Shown: positions 33,511-44,694 of the stretch, piece after piece
Numbering within the stretch: the first letter of the stretch is position 1
Layout: each line of letters begins with the position of its first letter
Assembly: GCF_030403745.1 (NCBI RefSeq)
Contig: NZ_JAQMWP010000009.1
Coordinates: forward strand, 310,001 to 374,000
Reading direction: 5' to 3'
DNA length: 64,000 bases
Source of the DNA: Streptomyces sp. S.PB5
Lineage (GTDB): Bacteria > Actinomycetota > Actinomycetes > Streptomycetales > Streptomycetaceae
Notes under the pieces: generated by a model
Databases searched by the model: none
The model's input: only the letters and a program-made list of their open reading frames with translations
What the model was told of the DNA's origin: nothing
Made by a program: the position numbers and the translations under genes

Positions 33511-35004
33511 GTGAGCGGCAACGGCGAGAGTGGAACGGGCGCCGGCAGCGCGGCGAACGGCGACAAGCGTCCCAATGAGCTGCTCACCTCGTGGTTCGTG
33601 CGCAGCGGCTGGTCGAAGGGCGAACTCGCCCGCCAAGTCAACCGCCGAGCCCGCCAGTTGGGCGCCAATCACATCTCCACCGACACCTCGCGCGTGCGCC
33701 GCTGGCTGGACGGCGAGAATCCGCGCGAACCGATCCCCAGGATCCTCTCGGAGCTGTTCTCCGAGCGGTTCGGCTGTGTCGTCTCGGTCGAGGACCTCGG
33801 CCTGCGCGCCGCCCGCCAGTCACCGTCCGTGTCCGGGGTCGACCTGCCCTGGACGGGCCCGCAGACCGTGGCCCTGCTCAGCGAGTTCTCGCGCAGCGAC
33901 CTGATGCTGGCGCGGCGCGGCTTCCTCGGGACCTCGCTGGCCCTGTCCGCGGGCCCGTCCCTCATCGAGCCCATGCAGCGCTGGCTCGTGCCCTCCCCGA
34001 CCGCCCCGCAGCGCGAGCCCGAGCCGCCGGCCGCGGCCCGCCGGGGCGGCCGGCTCTCCAAGCCGGAGCTGGACCTCCTCGAGTCCACCACCGTGATGTT
34101 CCGGCAGTGGGACGCCCAGTGCGGCGGCGGCCTGCGCCGCAAGGCGGTCGTCGGCCAGCTCCACGAGGTGACCGACCTCCTCCAGGAACCCCAGCCCGAC
34201 TCCACCACCCGCAAGCTGTTCAAGGTCGCCGCCGAGCTGGCCGAGCTCGCGGGCTGGATGTCGTACGACGTGGGGCTCCAGCCGACCGCGCAGAAGTACT
34301 TCGTGCTCGCGCTGCACGCCGCGAAGGAAGCCGGTGACAAGCCGCTGGGCTCGTACGTCCTGTCCAGCATGAGCCGCCAGATGATCCACCTCGGCCGGCC
34401 CGACGACGCTCTTGAGCTGATCCACCTCGCGCAGTACGGCAGCCGGGACTGCGCGAGCCCGCGCACCCAGTCGATGCTGTATGCGATGGAGGCCCGCGCG
34501 TACGCCAACATGGGGCAGCCGGGGAAGTGCAAGCGTGCGGTCCGGATGGCCGAGGACACCTTCTCCGAGGCCGACGAGTGGGACGAGCCGGATCCCGACT
34601 GGATCCGCTTCTTCTCCGAGGCCGAGCTGCACGGCGAGAACAGCCACTCCTACCGCGACCTGGCCTATGTCGCCGGCCGCAGTCCCACGTACGCCTCGCT
34701 GGCCGAGCCCGTGATGCAGCGGGCCGTGGACCTCTTCGCCAAGGACACCGAGCACCAGCGGTCCTACGCGCTCAACCTGATCGGCATGGCCACCGTGCAT
34801 CTGCTCCAGCGGGAGCCGGAGCGGAGTGCGGTGCTGGCCCAGGAGGCGATGCAGATCGCCAAGAATGTCCGCTCCGAACGGGTGAACACTCGTATTCGAA
34901 AGACGGTGGACACGGCCGTACGCGATTTCGGTGATCTCGCCGAGGTCGTGGATCTCACGGAGAAGCTCGCCATCGAGCTGCCGGAGACGGCAGAGGCCGT
35001 CTGA
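33511..35004 (+). CDS. nsdA: negative regulator of differentiation and antibiotic production NsdA
   Basis: In S. coelicolor NsdA represses sporulation and antibiotic synthesis. The 497-residue protein has an N-terminal region reminiscent of a DNA-binding helix set (GWSKGELARQVNRRARQL...DTSRVRRWLDGENPR). A twin-arginine-like hydrophobic stretch LARRGFLGTSLALSAGPSL follows at 133-151. The C-terminal half is TPR-like (LAELAGWMSYDVGLQPTAQKYFVLALHAAKEAGD, YAMEARAYANMGQPGKCKRAVRMAED). The GTG at 33511 has GGGGG upstream; an in-frame ATG at 33466 would add 15 residues. The name is from overall recognition plus genomic position before amtB. Confidence 0.9.
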   Translation: MSGNGESGTGAGSAANGDKRPNELLTSWFVRSGWSKGELARQVNRRARQLGANHISTDTSRVRRWLDGENPREPIPRILSELFSERFGCVVSVEDLGLRAARQSPSVSGVDLPWTGPQTVALLSEFSRSDLMLARRGFLGTSLALSAGPSLIEPMQRWLVPSPTAPQREPEPPAAARRGGRLSKPELDLLESTTVMFRQWDAQCGGGLRRKAVVGQLHEVTDLLQEPQPDSTTRKLFKVAAELAELAGWMSYDVGLQPTAQKYFVLALHAAKEAGDKPLGSYVLSSMSRQMIHLGRPDDALELIHLAQYGSRDCASPRTQSMLYAMEARAYANMGQPGKCKRAVRMAEDTFSEADEWDEPDPDWIRFFSEAELHGENSHSYRDLAYVAGRSPTYASLAEPVMQRAVDLFAKDTEHQRSYALNLIGMATVHLLQREPERSAVLAQEAMQIAKNVRSERVNTRIRKTVDTAVRDFGDLAEVVDLTEKLAIELPETAEAV

Positions 35005-35328
35005 ATCCAGGCGGCAACCCCTGAACCCCGGCCGCGGCCGGCCCTCCCGAACTGCCCGACTCGGCTCCCCCTACGCCAGGTCATCGGAAGGCCGCCGCGG
35101 CCGGTTTGCGTCCATCGCCGAAGGTTGCGCCACGATAACGATCCACCTGGCGGACATCAGGCAGTTCATCGACGCGTAACACCCAGGACCTCTTCGTCAC
35201 GGCGGCGAAACAACGAGGGGCTTCCACCGAAACCGCGCTGCTGCAATCTCATGGCGCATAACCGGCCCACCCCTCAATCCGCTCAGGCTTCGCCCGCACG
35301 GGGCCGTACCAACGACGAGGAGACGCCG
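35005..35328 (+). promoter_or_regulatory. amtB upstream region with GlnR-type box
   Basis: This 324-base gap carries GTCAC-N6-GAAAC at 35196-35211, a full match to the actinobacterial GlnR a/b half-site pair (gTnAC-n6-GAAAC). A second, weaker GTAAC-N6-GACCT begins 20 bases upstream (35176). The start codon of amtB is about 120 bases further on. GlnR control of the amtB-glnK-glnD operon is well established in S. coelicolor, so nitrogen regulation is expected here. Confidence 0.75.
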
Positions 35329-36669
35329 ATGGCACCAGCCATCACGATGGCGGCAGACGTAGAGCTGTCGCCCGCCAACACAGGCTTCATGCTCATCTGT
35401 TCCGCCCTGGTGCTGCTCATGACCCCGGGCCTGGCCTTCTTCTACGGAGGCATGGTCCGCGTCAAGAGCACCCTGAACATGCTGATGATGTCCTTCATCA
35501 GCATGGGGATCGTCACCATCCTGTGGGTGCTGTACGGCTTCTCCGTCGCCTTCGGCGCCGACAAGGGCAGCGTCGTCGGCTGGACGTCGGACTTCGTGGG
35601 CCTCAGCGGGATCGACAAGGGTGACCTCTGGCTCCCGTACAACATCCCGGTCCTGGCCTTCATGGTCTTCCAGCTGATGTTCGCGATCATCACGCCCGCC
35701 CTGATAAGCGGTGCGCTGGCCGACCGTGTGAAGTTCTCCGCGTGGGCGCTGTTCATCGCCCTGTGGGCCACGGTCGTCTACTTCCCCGTCGCCCACTGGG
35801 TCTGGGGCACCGGCGGCTGGGCCTTCGACCTGGGTGTCATCGACTTCGCCGGTGGTACGGCGGTCCACATCAACGCCGGTGCCGCGGCCCTCGGCGTGAT
35901 CCTGGTCATCGGCAAGCGCATCGGCTTCAAGAAGGACCCGATGCGCCCGCACAGCCTTCCGCTGGTCATGCTCGGCGCCGGTCTGCTGTGGTTCGGCTGG
36001 TTCGGCTTCAACGCCGGTTCGTGGCTCGGCAACGACGACGGCGTCGGCACGCTGATGTTCGTCAACACGCAGGTCGCCACCGCCGCCGCCATGCTCGCCT
36101 GGCTCATCTACGAGAAGATCCGCCACGGCGCGTTCACCACGCTGGGCGCCGCCTCCGGCGCGGTCGCGGGTCTCGTCGCCATCACCCCGTCCGGTGGTGC
36201 GGTCACCCCGATCGGCGCGATCTGCGTCGGCGCCATCGCCGGTGTCCTGTGCGCCATGGCCGTCGGCCTGAAGTACAAGTTCGGCTACGACGACTCGCTC
36301 GACGTCGTCGGTGTCCACCTCGTCGGCGGTGTCGTCGGCTCGGTCCTCATCGGCTTCTTCGCCAGCGGCAAGGGCCAGTCGGACGTGGCCGGTGTCTTCT
36401 ACGGCGACCACAAGTTCGACCAGCTGTGGAAGCAGCTCGCCGGTGTCGGCGGTGTCCTCGCCTACTCCCTGATCGCCTCCGCGATCCTCGCCTTCCTCCT
36501 CGACAAGACCATCGGCATGCGGGTCACCGAGGACGAGGAGGTCGCCGGTATCGACCAGGCCGAGCACGCCGAGACCGCATACGACTTCAGCGGTGCCGGC
36601 GGCGGCGCCGCCAAGGCCACCGTCGCGGCCCCGGCCGACGACGCTGCGAGCAAGAAGGTGGACGCATGA
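35329..36669 (+). CDS. amtB: ammonium transporter
   Basis: This 446-residue ammonium channel has about eleven membrane helices. It shows NTGFMLICSALVLLMTPGLAFFYGGMVR in helix 1, HWVWGTGGW, the pore twin histidines in FAGGTAVHINAG and VVGVHLVGG, and the C-terminal VDEEx-like acidic tail before an Ala-rich end. The ATG follows GAGGAG by seven bases; the frame is open further upstream but without homology. The stop overlaps the glnK start (ATGA), the classic amtB-glnK coupling. Confidence 0.97.
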   Translation: MAPAITMAADVELSPANTGFMLICSALVLLMTPGLAFFYGGMVRVKSTLNMLMMSFISMGIVTILWVLYGFSVAFGADKGSVVGWTSDFVGLSGIDKGDLWLPYNIPVLAFMVFQLMFAIITPALISGALADRVKFSAWALFIALWATVVYFPVAHWVWGTGGWAFDLGVIDFAGGTAVHINAGAAALGVILVIGKRIGFKKDPMRPHSLPLVMLGAGLLWFGWFGFNAGSWLGNDDGVGTLMFVNTQVATAAAMLAWLIYEKIRHGAFTTLGAASGAVAGLVAITPSGGAVTPIGAICVGAIAGVLCAMAVGLKYKFGYDDSLDVVGVHLVGGVVGSVLIGFFASGKGQSDVAGVFYGDHKFDQLWKQLAGVGGVLAYSLIASAILAFLLDKTIGMRVTEDEEVAGIDQAEHAETAYDFSGAGGGAAKATVAAPADDAASKKVDA

Positions 36670-37004
36670 AGCTCATCACCGCCGTCGTCAAGCCGCACCG
36701 GCTCGACGAGATCAAGGAAGCCCTCCAGGCCTTCGGGGTCCACGGCCTGACGGTCACCGAGGCGAGCGGCTACGGTCGTCAGCGGGGCCACACCGAGGTC
36801 TACCGCGGTGCCGAGTACACCGTCGACCTGGTCCCCAAGATCCGTATCGAGGTCCTGGCCGAGGACGACGCCGCCGAGCAGTTGATCGACGTCATCGTCA
36901 AGGCCGCCCGCACCGGCAAGATCGGTGACGGCAAGGTCTGGTCCCTGCCGGTCGAGACGGCCGTACGGGTCCGGACCGGCGAGCGCGGCCCCGACGCGCT
37001 CTGA
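36666..37004 (+). CDS. glnK: PII nitrogen regulatory protein GlnK
   Basis: PII proteins sense 2-oxoglutarate, ATP and ADP and block AmtB. The 112-residue protein has the T-loop with Tyr51 (RGHTEVYRGAEY), the B-loop KAARTGKIGDGK, and the PII C-terminal signature VETAVRVRTGERG. In Streptomyces Tyr51 is adenylylated by the GlnD product, which is encoded next. Second gene of the operon. Confidence 0.98.
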   Translation: MKLITAVVKPHRLDEIKEALQAFGVHGLTVTEASGYGRQRGHTEVYRGAEYTVDLVPKIRIEVLAEDDAAEQLIDVIVKAARTGKIGDGKVWSLPVETAVRVRTGERGPDAL

Positions 37005-37028
37005 CCAGAAAAGAACAGGAGCTGCTGG

Positions 37029-39500
37029 GTGTCGAGTACGGACGTGCGTAAAGAAGCAGAAGACTCGGGACCCAGCGGCTACGCGGCGGCCCGGCTGCGC
37101 CTCCTCAGCGAGGGGGCGCAGTCCGGGCCGCCGCGCCGTTCGGCCCTCTCCGAGCTGACGGACGACTGGCTGTCGGGGCTCTTCAACGCCGGTGTCCTCG
37201 ATGCCGCCGACGGGGGGTTGCGCGGGGTCTCCCTGGTCGCCGTCGGCGGCTACGGCCGCGGCGAGCTGTCCCCGCGCAGCGACCTGGACCTGCTCCTGCT
37301 GCACGACGGCAGCGACTCCGGTGCGGTCGCGGCCTTGGCCGACCGCATCTGGTACCCGGTGTGGGACCTGGGGCTCGCCCTGGACCACTCGGTCCGCACC
37401 CCGGCCGAGGCCCGCAAGACCGCCGGGGAGGATTTGAAAGTCCAACTCGGTCTCCTGGACGCCCGTCACCTCGCCGGGGACCTCGGTCTGACCGCCGGCC
37501 TGCGCACCGCCGTCCTCGCCGACTGGCGCAACCAGGCGCCCAAGCGCCTCCCCGAACTCCAGGAGCTGTGCGCCGAGCGCGCCGAGCGCCAGGGCGAGCT
37601 GCAGTACCTCCTCGAACCGGATCTGAAAGAGGCGCGCGGCGGGTTGCGCGATGCCACCGCCCTGCGTGCCGTCGCCGCCTCCTGGCTGGCCGACGCCCCG
37701 CGCGAGGGCCTCGACGACGCCCGGCGCCGGCTGCTCGACGTCCGTGACGCCCTGCACCTCACCACCGGGCGCGCGACCGACCGGCTCGCGCTCCAGGAAC
37801 AGGACCAGGTCGCCGCCGAGCTGGGCCTGCTCGACGCGGACACCCTGCTGAGGCAGGTGTACGAGGCGGCGCGGGTTGTGTCGTACGCCAGTGATGTCAC
37901 ATGGCGTGAGGTGGGGCGCGTGTTGCGCTCGCGCGCCGTGCGGCCGCGGCTGCGCGCCATGCTGGGCGGCGGCAAGCCGGTCGCCGAGCGGTCCCCGCTG
38001 GCCGAGGGCGTGGTCGAGATGGACGGCGAGGTGGTGCTCGCCCGCGCCGCACGCCCCGAGCGCGACCCCGTACTGCCGTTGCGCGCCGCCGCTGCCGCCG
38101 CGCAGGCCGGACTCCCGCTCTCCTTGCACGCCGTACGGCGCATGGCCGCCGGCACGCGCCCCCTGCCCACGCCCTGGCCCGCCGAGGCCCGCGAACAGCT
38201 CGTCACCCTGCTCGGCTCGGGTCAGCCGACGATCGACGTGTGGGAGGCGCTGGAGGCGGAGGGCCTGATCACACGTCTCCTGCCGGACTGGGAGCGGGTG
38301 CGGTGCCGCCCGCAGCGCAACGCCGTGCACATCTGGACGGTCGACCGCCACCTCATCGAGACCGCGGTCCGCGCCTCGGAGTTCACACGGCGCGTCCACC
38401 GCCCCGACCTGTTGCTGGTCGCCGCGCTGCTGCACGACATCGGCAAGGGCTGGCCCGGCGACCACTCCGTGGCCGGCGAGATCATTGCCAAGGACGTGGC
38501 CGCGCGCATCGGCTTCGACCGCGAGGACGTGGCGGTGCTCTCCACCCTCGTACGCCATCACCTGCTGCTCGTGGACACGGCCACCCGGCGTGACCTGGAG
38601 GACCCGGAGACGGTCCGGTCGGTCGCCGAGGCGGTCGGCTCGCAGGGCACCCTTGAGCTGCTGCACGCGCTGACCGAGGCGGACGCGCTGGCCACGGGAC
38701 CGGCTGCCTGGTCGTCCTGGCGGGGTTCGCTCGTCGCCGACCTGGTCAAGCGGGTCTCGGCGGTGCTCGCCGGGGACGAGCCGACCGAGCCCGAGGCCGC
38801 CGCGCCGACGGCGGAGCAGGAGCGGCTCGCGATCGAGGCGGTCGCGACGGGCAGCCCGGTGCTGTCGCTGCGCGCGCAGACCGAGCCGCCGGCCCTCACG
38901 GAGGGGGAGCAGCCGCCCGGGGACCCCGAGCCGCTGGGCGTGGAGCTGCTGATCGCCGTACCCGACCAGTCGGGCGTACTGCCCGCGGTGGCCGGCGTGC
39001 TCGCCATGCACCGTTTGACCGTGCGCACCGCCGAACTGCGCGCCCTGGACCTGCCGGACGGCGTCGAGGGCTCGGTACTGCTGCTGAACTGGCGGGTGGC
39101 GGCGGAGTACGGCTCCCTGCCGCAGGCCGCGCGGCTGCGGGCGGATCTGGTGCGGGCGCTGGACGGTTCCCTGGACATCGCGGGCCGCCTGGCCGAGCGG
39201 GACGCCGCGTACCCGCGCCGCCGGGGCGTGGTCGCGCCCCCGGCCCGGGTGACGGTCGCCCCGGCGGCCTCCCGCCTCGCCACGGTCATCGAGGTCCGCG
39301 CGCACGACGCCCCCGGTCTGCTCCACCGCATCGGACGGGCCCTGGAGGACGCGAACGTACGGGTGCGCAGCGCGCATGTGTCGACGCTGGGCGCCAACGC
39401 GGTGGACGCCTTCTACGTCACCGGGCCCGAGGGGGCTCCGCTGCCGGGCGACGAGGCGGCCGCCGTGGCCCGGAAACTGGAGGAGACGCTGCGGGCCTGA
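37029..39500 (+). CDS. glnD: PII nucleotidyltransferase (adenylyltransferase) GlnD
   Basis: GlnD modifies and demodifies GlnK according to glutamine level. The 823-residue protein has the nucleotidyltransferase motif GGYGRGEL with D85 and D87 (SDLDLLLLHD), an HD hydrolase domain with ALLHDIGKG (H469, D470), and two C-terminal ACT domains (LLIAVPDQSGVLPAVAG and TVIEVRAHDAPGLLHRIG). AGGAG lies seven bases before the GTG. Last gene of amtB-glnK-glnD. In S. coelicolor the modification is adenylylation rather than uridylylation. Confidence 0.96.
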   Translation: MSSTDVRKEAEDSGPSGYAAARLRLLSEGAQSGPPRRSALSELTDDWLSGLFNAGVLDAADGGLRGVSLVAVGGYGRGELSPRSDLDLLLLHDGSDSGAVAALADRIWYPVWDLGLALDHSVRTPAEARKTAGEDLKVQLGLLDARHLAGDLGLTAGLRTAVLADWRNQAPKRLPELQELCAERAERQGELQYLLEPDLKEARGGLRDATALRAVAASWLADAPREGLDDARRRLLDVRDALHLTTGRATDRLALQEQDQVAAELGLLDADTLLRQVYEAARVVSYASDVTWREVGRVLRSRAVRPRLRAMLGGGKPVAERSPLAEGVVEMDGEVVLARAARPERDPVLPLRAAAAAAQAGLPLSLHAVRRMAAGTRPLPTPWPAEAREQLVTLLGSGQPTIDVWEALEAEGLITRLLPDWERVRCRPQRNAVHIWTVDRHLIETAVRASEFTRRVHRPDLLLVAALLHDIGKGWPGDHSVAGEIIAKDVAARIGFDREDVAVLSTLVRHHLLLVDTATRRDLEDPETVRSVAEAVGSQGTLELLHALTEADALATGPAAWSSWRGSLVADLVKRVSAVLAGDEPTEPEAAAPTAEQERLAIEAVATGSPVLSLRAQTEPPALTEGEQPPGDPEPLGVELLIAVPDQSGVLPAVAGVLAMHRLTVRTAELRALDLPDGVEGSVLLLNWRVAAEYGSLPQAARLRADLVRALDGSLDIAGRLAERDAAYPRRRGVVAPPARVTVAPAASRLATVIEVRAHDAPGLLHRIGRALEDANVRVRSAHVSTLGANAVDAFYVTGPEGAPLPGDEAAAVARKLEETLRA

Positions 39501-39584
39501 CCGGGGGATCCCGGCGACTCGCCCCGCCGGGATACCCTTGAGGGCGATTCCCAGCAGCCACCGACCCCGAGGACCGCGAGCGCC

Positions 39585-41144
39585 GTGTTCGATACTCTCT
39601 CCGATCGCCTCTCAGCGACTTTCAAGAACCTGCGCGGCAAAGGACGGCTCTCCGAGGCGGACATCGACGCCACCGCGCGCGAGATCCGCATCGCACTCCT
39701 CGAAGCGGACGTGGCCCTCCCGGTCGTCCGGACGTTCATCAAGAACGTCAAGGAACGGGCGATGGGCGCCGAGGTCTCCAAGGCGCTGAACCCTGCCCAG
39801 CAGGTCCTCAAGATCGTCAACGACGAGTTGGTGACAGTTCTCGGCGGCGAGACCCGGCGCCTGCGCTTCGCCAAGCAGCCGCCGACCGTCATCATGCTCG
39901 CGGGTCTGCAGGGTGCCGGTAAGACCACCCTCGCGGGCAAGCTCGGCCACTGGCTCAAGGGCCAGGGCCACTCGCCGCTCCTGGTCGCCGCCGACCTCCA
40001 GCGCCCCAACGCCGTGAACCAGCTCAGCGTCGTCGCCGAGCGCGCCGGTGTGGCCGTCTACGCGCCCGAGCCGGGCAACGGCGTGGGTGACCCGGTCAAG
40101 GTCGCCAAGGACTCCATCGAGCACGCGAAGTCCAAGGTCCACGACATCGTCATCGTCGACACCGCGGGCCGCCTCGGTATCGACCAGGAGATGATGCAGC
40201 AGGCCGCGGACATCCGGGACGCGGTCAGCCCCGACGAGATCCTCTTCGTCGTCGACGCGATGATCGGCCAGGACGCGGTCAACACCGCCGAGGCCTTCCG
40301 CGACGGCGTCGGCTTCGACGGCGTGGTGCTCTCCAAGCTCGACGGTGACGCCCGCGGTGGTGCCGCCCTGTCGATCCGGCAGATCACCGGCAAGCCGATC
40401 ATGTTCGCCTCCAACGGCGAGAAGCTCGACGACTTCGACGCCTTCCACCCTGACCGGATGGCCTCCCGCATCCTCGACATGGGTGACCTGCTCACCCTGA
40501 TCGAGCAGGCGGAGAAGACGTTCAGCCAGGAAGAGGCCGAGAAGATGGCCTCCAAGCTGGCGTCCAAGAAGGGCCAGGACTTCACCCTGGACGACTTCCT
40601 GGCCCAGATGGAGCAGGTCAGGAAGATGGGCAGCATCTCCAAGCTGCTCGGCATGCTCCCCGGCATGGGGCAGATCAAGGACCAGATCAACAACCTCGAC
40701 GAGCGTGACGTCGACCGCACGGCCGCGATCATCAAGTCGATGACCCCGGCCGAGCGCCAGGAGCCGACGATCATCAACGGCTCCCGTCGCGCCCGTATCG
40801 CCAAGGGCTCCGGTGTCGAGGTCAGCGCGGTCAAGAACCTGGTCGAGCGGTTCTTCGAGGCCCGCAAGATGATGTCGCGCATGGCCCAGGGTGGCGGGAT
40901 GCCGGGGATGCCCGGGATGCCGGGCATGGGTGGCGGTCCCGGCCGCTCCAAGAAGCAGCCCAAGAAGGCCAAGGGCAAGCAGCGCTCCGGCAACCCGATG
41001 AAGCGCAAGCAGCAGGAGCAGGAGGAGGCCGCCCGCCGCGCCGCGGGCGCCCAGGGCGCTCCGGGCGGTGCCTTCGGCCTGCCGGGCCAGCAGGCCGGCC
41101 AGGACTTCGAGCTCCCGGACGAGTTCAAGAAGTTCATGGGCTGA
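39585..41144 (+). CDS. ffh: signal recognition particle protein Ffh
   Basis: Ffh binds 4.5S RNA and nascent signal sequences. The 519-residue GTPase has an N domain, GLQGAGKT (107-114), DLQRPNAV, DTAGRLG, LSKLDGDARGGA and a C-terminal methionine-rich M domain (KMGSISKLLGMLPGMGQ, MMSRMAQGGGMPGMPG). A long basic/Gln/Ala tail follows, longer than in E. coli and typical of streptomycetes. GTG start. Partner of FtsY at 31 kb. Confidence 0.97.
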   Translation: MFDTLSDRLSATFKNLRGKGRLSEADIDATAREIRIALLEADVALPVVRTFIKNVKERAMGAEVSKALNPAQQVLKIVNDELVTVLGGETRRLRFAKQPPTVIMLAGLQGAGKTTLAGKLGHWLKGQGHSPLLVAADLQRPNAVNQLSVVAERAGVAVYAPEPGNGVGDPVKVAKDSIEHAKSKVHDIVIVDTAGRLGIDQEMMQQAADIRDAVSPDEILFVVDAMIGQDAVNTAEAFRDGVGFDGVVLSKLDGDARGGAALSIRQITGKPIMFASNGEKLDDFDAFHPDRMASRILDMGDLLTLIEQAEKTFSQEEAEKMASKLASKKGQDFTLDDFLAQMEQVRKMGSISKLLGMLPGMGQIKDQINNLDERDVDRTAAIIKSMTPAERQEPTIINGSRRARIAKGSGVEVSAVKNLVERFFEARKMMSRMAQGGGMPGMPGMPGMGGGPGRSKKQPKKAKGKQRSGNPMKRKQQEQEEAARRAAGAQGAPGGAFGLPGQQAGQDFELPDEFKKFMG

Positions 41145-41164
41145 CGGCTGATACGCGTACGACG

Positions 41165-41198
41165 CCGGGGGCGCTCCTCTTCGTGGGGGCGCCCCCGG
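41165..41198 (+). terminator. hairpin after ffh
   Basis: A ten-base stem CCGGGGGCGC/GCGCCCCCGG (41165-41174 with 41189-41198) lies about 20 bases after the ffh stop. The flanks GACGCCGG and CCGGCGTCG can form an alternative longer stem. No T-run. Confidence 0.6.
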
Positions 41199-41272
41199 TG
41201 GCGTTTGCGCGGGGGCGCCCCGGCGTCGTAAGCCCGAATGCCCGGACGGCTTTCCTGTCGTAACGTCCGGAT

Positions 41273-43210
<1,938 letters not shown>

Positions 43211-43274
43211 GCTGTGCCGGCCGCTGCGACCGGTTCAGGCCAAATCCGGGCGGCGCGCGAGCAGTCGGGGACCG

Positions 43275-44132
43275 TCAGGGCACGCGCGCGATGAGGTAGC
43301 GGAACACGTTCGGCATCCACACCGTGCCGTCGCGGCGCTGGTACGGGTGGAGGGACTCCGTGACCTCCTTGTCGACCTGGACCTGGTCCGTCGCCGCGAT
43401 CGCCGCGTCGAAGAGGCCCGTCGACAGCAGGCCCCGCAGCGCGCTGTCCATGTCGGCGTACCCGAAGGGGCAGGACACCCGGCCGGAGCCGTCCGGCTTC
43501 AGGCCCGCCCGCTGGGCGACCTCCTCCAGGTCGTCGCGAAGGGCGGGGCGCCAACTGCCCGTGCTGCGCAGCGGATCCGCCAGCTTGGTGGCGACCCGCA
43601 GCACGGACGACGTGGCGCAACGTTCCGGCGGACCCCAGCCGGCGAGCACCACGGGCGCCCCCCGCTCGGCGAGCGGCGTCGCGGCCGCGAGCGCCCCGCC
43701 GAGCCCCTCCGAGTCGCCCGCGAGACACCCGATGGGCTCGAAAGCGGTCACCAGGGTGTACGCGGGCGTCTCCGCGTCGGCCGCGTCCTGAGGGTGACCG
43801 TCCACGATGCGGGTCTCCACGCGCGCGCGTGCTCCCCATGCCTCGGGAAGGAGCCGCTCCCGCGCGAGGGCCAGCCGCTCGGGGGAGGAGGAGTCGACAC
43901 CGGTGACCGCGGCGCCTCTGGAGGCCGCCATGAGCAGGGCCAGTCCGCTGCCGCAGCCGAGAGCGAGGACGCGGGCGCCGGTGCCCACTTCGAGTCGCTC
44001 GTAGACGGCCTCGTAGAGCGGAACCAGCATCCGCTCCTGGATCTCGGACCAGTCACGCGCGCGTGCACCCAGGTTCACACGGGGCGCCTCTCCCGTATGA
44101 GTCAGGTGCTGCCGCACGAGCGTAGGTGTCAT
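43275..44132 (-). CDS. SAM-dependent methyltransferase
   Basis: This 285-residue class I methyltransferase has motif I VLALGCGSGLALLM, followed by VTGVDSSSPERLALA as motif II and FEPIGCLAGDS near motif IV. It starts MTPTLVRQHLTHTGEAPRVNLG. The substrate is not evident. It converges with ftsH with a 64-base gap. The chosen ATG is where homology-like sequence begins; the 33 residues upstream are poorly supported. Two copies of ACGCGCGCGTG occur within its sequence. Confidence 0.8.
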   Translation of the reverse strand: MTPTLVRQHLTHTGEAPRVNLGARARDWSEIQERMLVPLYEAVYERLEVGTGARVLALGCGSGLALLMAASRGAAVTGVDSSSPERLALARERLLPEAWGARARVETRIVDGHPQDAADAETPAYTLVTAFEPIGCLAGDSEGLGGALAAATPLAERGAPVVLAGWGPPERCATSSVLRVATKLADPLRSTGSWRPALRDDLEEVAQRAGLKPDGSGRVSCPFGYADMDSALRGLLSTGLFDAAIAATDQVQVDKEVTESLHPYQRRDGTVWMPNVFRYLIARVP

Positions 44133-44694
44133 CGAAAGCGCCCCAATCCGCCGAGAGTTACCGCTGTGCCCGTTTCCATAGCCCCCGTGACGTGCGCTCG
44201 CACTTCCCCCGTATGCCAGATAACTCCGCACCGGAGCGCGCGTCCAGGGTCTGCGGAGTCCTGCTTGCGGGTTCCCCGCGCGGGTGGCGAGATTTCACAT
44301 GACGGCAATACGGGCCCGTACGATCACGCCATGACGGGCGGCGACCGTACGGTGTCTCGTCACCGCGGGCGGGGCGGTCCCGGGCGGTGGTGGGGCGCCC
44401 GGTAACGTCACGGTCGTCGCGTGCGCTTACCGAAGCAGCGCCCTTCCGGCGGAAGAGCGACCGAAACGCCTCTTGCGCACTCGCGGACCCCAGGGGTTCC
44501 GGGGCGCGGACATCGGCTACGTGCCGGGGCGTATATCAGACTACGTACCGCCTTGGTACGAGCTATGAGGCTTCTCCGCAGATCAGCGCACCCGCCCTCG
44601 TCAGGACGCATCAGCGGCAACTGACGGGTACGTGCAAATTATTTGGGATGGCCCGGAATCGGAACACTGGAGCACTCCGGCTCGTTGTCATTAC
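44133..44694. promoter_or_regulatory. 562-base noncoding region upstream of the SprT-like gene
   Basis: No gene is supported; open frames here lack ribosome binding sites and homology. The region between about 44130 and 44300 should hold the methyltransferase promoter. Near the right end GGAAC-N18-GTTGTC (44661-44689) resembles an ECF-sigma promoter. A GTACC...GGTAC dyad lies near 44546-44562. Confidence 0.45.
44661..44689 (+). promoter_or_regulatory. candidate ECF-sigma (SigR-like) promoter
   Basis: GGAAC (44661) and GTTGTC (44684) are separated by 18 bases. This is close to the SigR consensus GGAAT-N18-GTT and to SigE-type GGAAC boxes. The expected transcription start falls within one or two bases of the GTG at 44695, so the message would be leaderless. 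Confidence 0.4.

Noticed and set aside
36462..39377. 971-codon leftward open frame across amtB-glnK-glnD
   Set aside because: It lies opposite three well-identified genes and has low-complexity composition.
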